DNA of 64,000 nt, taken from assembly GCF_900142285.1 (NCBI RefSeq), contig NZ_FRAJ01000004.1:62001-126000 (forward strand), given 5' to 3'. Of this stretch, positions 60,704 through 64,000 are shown piece by piece (within the stretch, counting starts at the first letter, position 1; the number at the start of each line of letters is the position of its first letter). The notes beneath the pieces were generated by a model. It was not told the DNA's origin and ran no database searches. It saw nothing but the letters and a program-made list of their open reading frames with translations. The DNA is from Caminicella sporogenes DSM 14501 (GTDB lineage: Bacteria > Bacillota > Clostridia > Peptostreptococcales > Caminicellaceae). Made by a program: the position numbers and the translations under genes.

Positions 60704-63700
60704 TATTTCTATTTCATAGCTTTCCTTTACTTCTTTTAAAAAATTTATACCTTTTTTACAATACTGTTCTATTGTTAATGTCAAATAATCTTTAAATTCA
60801 TCATTTAATTCTTTATTAGTTTGCATATTTTTCTTAATTTCTGCTTTAACTCTATATATTATTCCAATTTCATACGGACTTTTAAGTTTTTGAGCATAAT
60901 AATCGGCATTTTTTAAATGTCTTAAAGAACTCTTATAATTACCAGCTTTAGACTGAAGCAGTGCCATATATCCTTCTGCTATGGCTCTCCCCCAAATCGA
61001 ACCTAACTCTTTATAGAAATCTAATGCTCTTTCAAGATAGTCTTTTGCTAATATATAATCCCCCATTTCAAATGCAGCTTGACCTGCATTAGTATTAAAT
61101 ATATATAAACCTCTAACTATATTATTTTCTTCACAAAGCTGCATGGCTTTATTGTAAAAAGTTAAAGCTTCTGAAAACTTCATATTATGCCTTCTAATTT
61201 CTCCAATATAATTATAACATGCAGCTATATTTAAAGAATATTTGCCTTTTGAATCATTAATACTTTTAAAGATATTAATAGATTTTATTAGTATTTCTTC
61301 AGCTTCACTATATCTTTCTAGCATTATTTTATTTAGACCCTTTAATCTCAATAAAATAGCAATATCTTCCTTAAATTTTTCTTTGTATGCTATTTCTAAA
61401 GCTTTATCTATATATTCTTTCATCATATTTGTTTCATGTACTTGAATACAGTAATATATTTTTTGTCTATATCCCTTTAAAGAATATGCATAAGATTTAA
61501 TTTTCAAAGCCATATCTATCATATTATCTATATATCTTATACCTCTATCATACTCTCCTTCTCTAATTAAATATCTTCCCTTTATATGCAGATAACTAAT
61601 TTCAAGCATTTCAATTTGTCTGTCAATAATATTATTTTTTTTCACCTTTTTTAATAATTCTTCGGTTGATTTAAAATATTTTAATATCTGCTCTTTATTT
61701 ATTGATAAACTGTCATCATAAATTACTTTTTTATCCTCCAATATAGGAAAGAGTTCATGTTCAAAATCAAAATATACATCTAAATATTTTATAGTATACT
61801 TAAGTGCACTAAGATAATCTTGTGAATTTAAATAATGATAGATTATATTAGGGTATATAATTACATCTCTTTTATCTTGCTTTAATGAACTTTCCAACAA
61901 TCTTGCCACTTTTTTATGAAGCATTCTTTTCTTAGCTTTTGATAAATTATTATATATAAATTCTCTAATTTTTTGATGAGTAAATTTATAACTAATTTTT
62001 TCATCATTTACTTCTTTTAAAATATATTTATTTTGTAATTCTTCAATTATATCAATTATCTCAATTTCATCTTTATTTAATAAACTTTTTATAATATCTA
62101 AATCTACTTTATCAAAAAATATACAAGCAATATAGAGTATTTTCTTTCCCTCATCTGATATATCAAGAAATTTACTTCTCATAATATCCTTCATCTTTGA
62201 AGATAAAGTAGTACTAAGTGTTCCGTTTTGTTTAATCATATTTAGAAATTCTACTAAAAAAAATGTATTCCCCTCTGTTTCTCTGTAAATTTTTTCTTTA
62301 ATCTCTTTAGTAAGTTCAATCTCTGGAATATATTTATTTATAAAATCTTCAACTTCTGCTTCATTAAATCTTTTGATTTTTAATACTTTTATCTTATTAT
62401 AATTATTAAGTACTGTAATACATTTTTCTACATCTTTATCACAGCCTTCTCTACAAGTACCTATCAACATTATATTAGAATTTCTTAAAATTATCGCAGA
62501 AAGTAGCGTTAAACTCAAATTGTCCATCCATTGCAAATCTTCAAATACTAAAATAATTTTTTTTAATTCAGATATTTTTCTGATAAGACCTTGAATGGCT
62601 TCTTCTATAACATTAAATTTTAATGTGTCTAATTGTTCTATTGGATTTTCATCATCTGAAACTTTTTTATTAAATTCAGGAAAAATGTATGAAATAATTT
62701 TTTTCCATGAATTTGGAATGTTTATATTATCTCTTTCAATTATGTTAGACAATTTTAAAAAAATTTCATTCCACGGTTTTAAAAAATAATTTTTTTCTAC
62801 TTGATAACAATTGGCATGAAGTATGTAAATATTATCACAACTTGTCCCTATATATTCGATAAATTTATCTTTTAATTTTGTTTTGCCAATTCCTGCTTCA
62901 CCTCTAATTAGTATAGAATTGTAATCTCTTCCATTAATAAAATTAAAAAAATTACTTTTTAGTTCTTTTAATTCTCTTTTACGACCGTAAAAAAAGTCTT
63001 TTTCCTCCAAATTATTTTCAGTATCCTTAGCATTTTTTAATAATAAAACAGAATTATACAATTTTTTAGTCTTTATATCAGGTTCAATATCCAAATCTAT
63101 TTTTAACGTTTTCCTGAGCCTTTGATATAAATCTATTGCTTTATTATACAACCCCTGTTTAATATAAATATCCATTAAAATTCTGTATGTACGTTCATCA
63201 TATTCGTCTTCTTTTATTAAAAACTTCGCATATTTTTCAGCTTTTACAAAATCTTTTTTAGACAACGCCACTTCCAAATTTTGATTGAGTTTACTTATAA
63301 ATATATTTTTAAGGTATTCCCTCATTTCAAAAAGCCACTCATCAAAATTTGGTGCATTTTTAACATAAAATCCCTGTAAAAACTCTCCACTATAAAAGTT
63401 AACATTTCCTCTTAAAAATTCTTCATAGTCGCTCTTTATATTTATTTCTGGATTTAACATTACAATTGACTTTTTGGGTGATATAATAATATCTTTTTCA
63501 AAAGCTTTTCTAATTTTGTACATGGCATTTCTCAAATTTTTCTTAGCAGTCTTTTCATCTGAATCGCTCCAAAACAAAAAAACTAATTCATCTCTTGTAG
63601 CTTGTTTTTTTACTATTAAGTAATAAAACAAAGCTTCAGCTTTCATAAAAGGAAAATTAACCTTTTTACTATCTATAACTGCATAGGGAGTATTAAATAC

Positions 63701-63721
63701 ATTTACTAATATTTGGCTCAC
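60683..63721 (-). CDS. Large BTAD-ATPase-TPR transcriptional regulator
   Basis: A 1012-residue SARP/LuxR-like regulator. In order: an OmpR-type winged helix (about 1-95, ATRDELVFLFWSDSDEKTAKKNLRNAMYKIRKAF), a BTAD helical domain (about 100-235, YDERTYRILMDIYIKQGLYNKAIDLYQRL), an AAA/STAND-type ATPase with Walker A GEAGIGKT (274-281) and a Walker B-like IILVFEDLQWMD, then a C-terminal TPR array (about 690-1012, YNYIGEIRRHNMKFSEALTFYNKAM). The layout is that of signal-integrating activators. The ligand and targets are unknown. It starts with GTG 63721, a few bases after AAAGGGTGG; the TTG at 63742 is less likely. Confidence 0.88.
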   Translation of the reverse strand: MSQILVNVFNTPYAVIDSKKVNFPFMKAEALFYYLIVKKQATRDELVFLFWSDSDEKTAKKNLRNAMYKIRKAFEKDIIISPKKSIVMLNPEINIKSDYEEFLRGNVNFYSGEFLQGFYVKNAPNFDEWLFEMREYLKNIFISKLNQNLEVALSKKDFVKAEKYAKFLIKEDEYDERTYRILMDIYIKQGLYNKAIDLYQRLRKTLKIDLDIEPDIKTKKLYNSVLLLKNAKDTENNLEEKDFFYGRKRELKELKSNFFNFINGRDYNSILIRGEAGIGKTKLKDKFIEYIGTSCDNIYILHANCYQVEKNYFLKPWNEIFLKLSNIIERDNINIPNSWKKIISYIFPEFNKKVSDDENPIEQLDTLKFNVIEEAIQGLIRKISELKKIILVFEDLQWMDNLSLTLLSAIILRNSNIMLIGTCREGCDKDVEKCITVLNNYNKIKVLKIKRFNEAEVEDFINKYIPEIELTKEIKEKIYRETEGNTFFLVEFLNMIKQNGTLSTTLSSKMKDIMRSKFLDISDEGKKILYIACIFFDKVDLDIIKSLLNKDEIEIIDIIEELQNKYILKEVNDEKISYKFTHQKIREFIYNNLSKAKKRMLHKKVARLLESSLKQDKRDVIIYPNIIYHYLNSQDYLSALKYTIKYLDVYFDFEHELFPILEDKKVIYDDSLSINKEQILKYFKSTEELLKKVKKNNIIDRQIEMLEISYLHIKGRYLIREGEYDRGIRYIDNMIDMALKIKSYAYSLKGYRQKIYYCIQVHETNMMKEYIDKALEIAYKEKFKEDIAILLRLKGLNKIMLERYSEAEEILIKSINIFKSINDSKGKYSLNIAACYNYIGEIRRHNMKFSEALTFYNKAMQLCEENNIVRGLYIFNTNAGQAAFEMGDYILAKDYLERALDFYKELGSIWGRAIAEGYMALLQSKAGNYKSSLRHLKNADYYAQKLKSPYEIGIIYRVKAEIKKNMQTNKELNDEFKDYLTLTIEQYCKKGINFLKEVKESYEIEILKALKK

Positions 63722-63803
63722 ACTACCACCCTTTAAAATCAAAGTGCTTAAAACACTTTGTTTATTTATCCATCAGCAGTCGTCATCATAATGCAAAAAT
63801 ATA

Positions 63804-64000
63804 TTAAAAAGCTATAATAATCCCACCTTCATTTGCATAAACAGTACTTATACCTGCCGCTTCAACGATAATTATATCTTTAAAATTATATTTTTCTTTT
63901 ATTTGTTCTTTTAACTTTTCAGCTTTAGCTAATGAATTACAATGTGCTATGCCTAAAATTTTCTCTTCTAATTTATGCCCTTGTTCTCCTATTATTTCAA
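63804..64000 (-). CDS. DegV family protein, C-terminal end only
   Basis: The last 65 codons of a DegV/fatty-acid-binding protein cut by the right edge. The reading frame is open from 64000 and ends at TAA 63804. It contains EEKILGIAHCNSLAKAEKLKEQIKEKYNFKDIIIVEAAGISTVYANEGGIIIAF, which matches the conserved C-terminus with its GISTVYANEGG-type motif. DegV (FakB-like) proteins bind fatty acids for phosphorylation by FakA. The missing part lies beyond the window. Confidence 0.85.
   Translation of the reverse strand, partial: EIIGEQGHKLEEKILGIAHCNSLAKAEKLKEQIKEKYNFKDIIIVEAAGISTVYANEGGIIIAF

Noticed and set aside
1-64000. CRISPR arrays, tRNA, prophage and insertion sequences
   Set aside because: No regular direct repeats, tRNA cloverleaf, integrase or transposase frames were seen in either strand.

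Overview
The window is about 27% G+C, uses AT-rich codons, strong GGAGG-type ribosome binding sites and many U-tailed hairpins. It carries spoVB, ytvI, degS-degU, a Firmicutes-type 6S RNA and tandem Spo0A boxes. This points to an endospore-forming anaerobe of the Clostridia, possibly the Tissierellia branch; the genus cannot be fixed from sequence alone. There is no tRNA, rRNA, CRISPR array, transposase or prophage.

Layout. 1-6.1 kb: holA (cut by the left edge), comEC, a YibE/F membrane protein, a metallo-beta-lactamase-fold hydrolase and an ECF S component, all on the minus strand. 6.2-12.4 kb: a block of poorly known minus-strand genes with a solitary Eco57I-type adenine methyltransferase and a stand-alone protein resembling only the N-terminal part of such an enzyme. 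12.6-20.5 kb: a probable spore-surface region with three paralogous beta-propeller proteins, a short family 2 glycosyltransferase, a secreted CAP protein under tandem 0A boxes, a cysteine-rich protein with a sigma-K-like promoter, and a DUF3343 protein. 20.5-31 kb: an AlbA_2/ATPase regulator, a LysR regulator, degS-degU, cheW, hutH, a YgiQ radical SAM protein, a YkuS protein and a LacI regulator. 31-43 kb: M23 peptidase plus bactofilin, a MocR regulator, a LytS/LytT pair, spoVB, 6S RNA, a nucleoid-associated protein, a YaaR protein, an RluA synthase and NAD kinase. 43-54 kb: a HAD phosphatase and a glycolipid glycosyltransferase, fabI, threonine aldolase, ytvI, a large glutamine synthetase, an MscS channel, a gene-less cobalamin-riboswitch RNA and a YjeM-type permease. 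54-64 kb: PPC protein, patatin, FMN hydroxyacid oxidase, a serine-biosynthesis operon in which both enzyme genes are broken, a nitrilase, a large BTAD/ATPase/TPR regulator and the end of a DegV protein.

Most notable: (1) at 51618-52003 a sigma-A-like promoter starts a transcript at one arm of a perfect 18-bp inverted repeat. The transcript contains a complete cobalamin riboswitch and an internal terminator, and ends at the other arm followed by a U-run. It has no downstream gene and looks like a riboswitch-controlled non-coding RNA. (2) The aminotransferase gene has an in-frame TAG in place of an expected Trp codon, and the adjacent serA has a one-unit TA-repeat frameshift. (3) The 12.6-19.5 kb cluster, with Spo0A and sigma-K-like signals, is a candidate undescribed spore-surface system.
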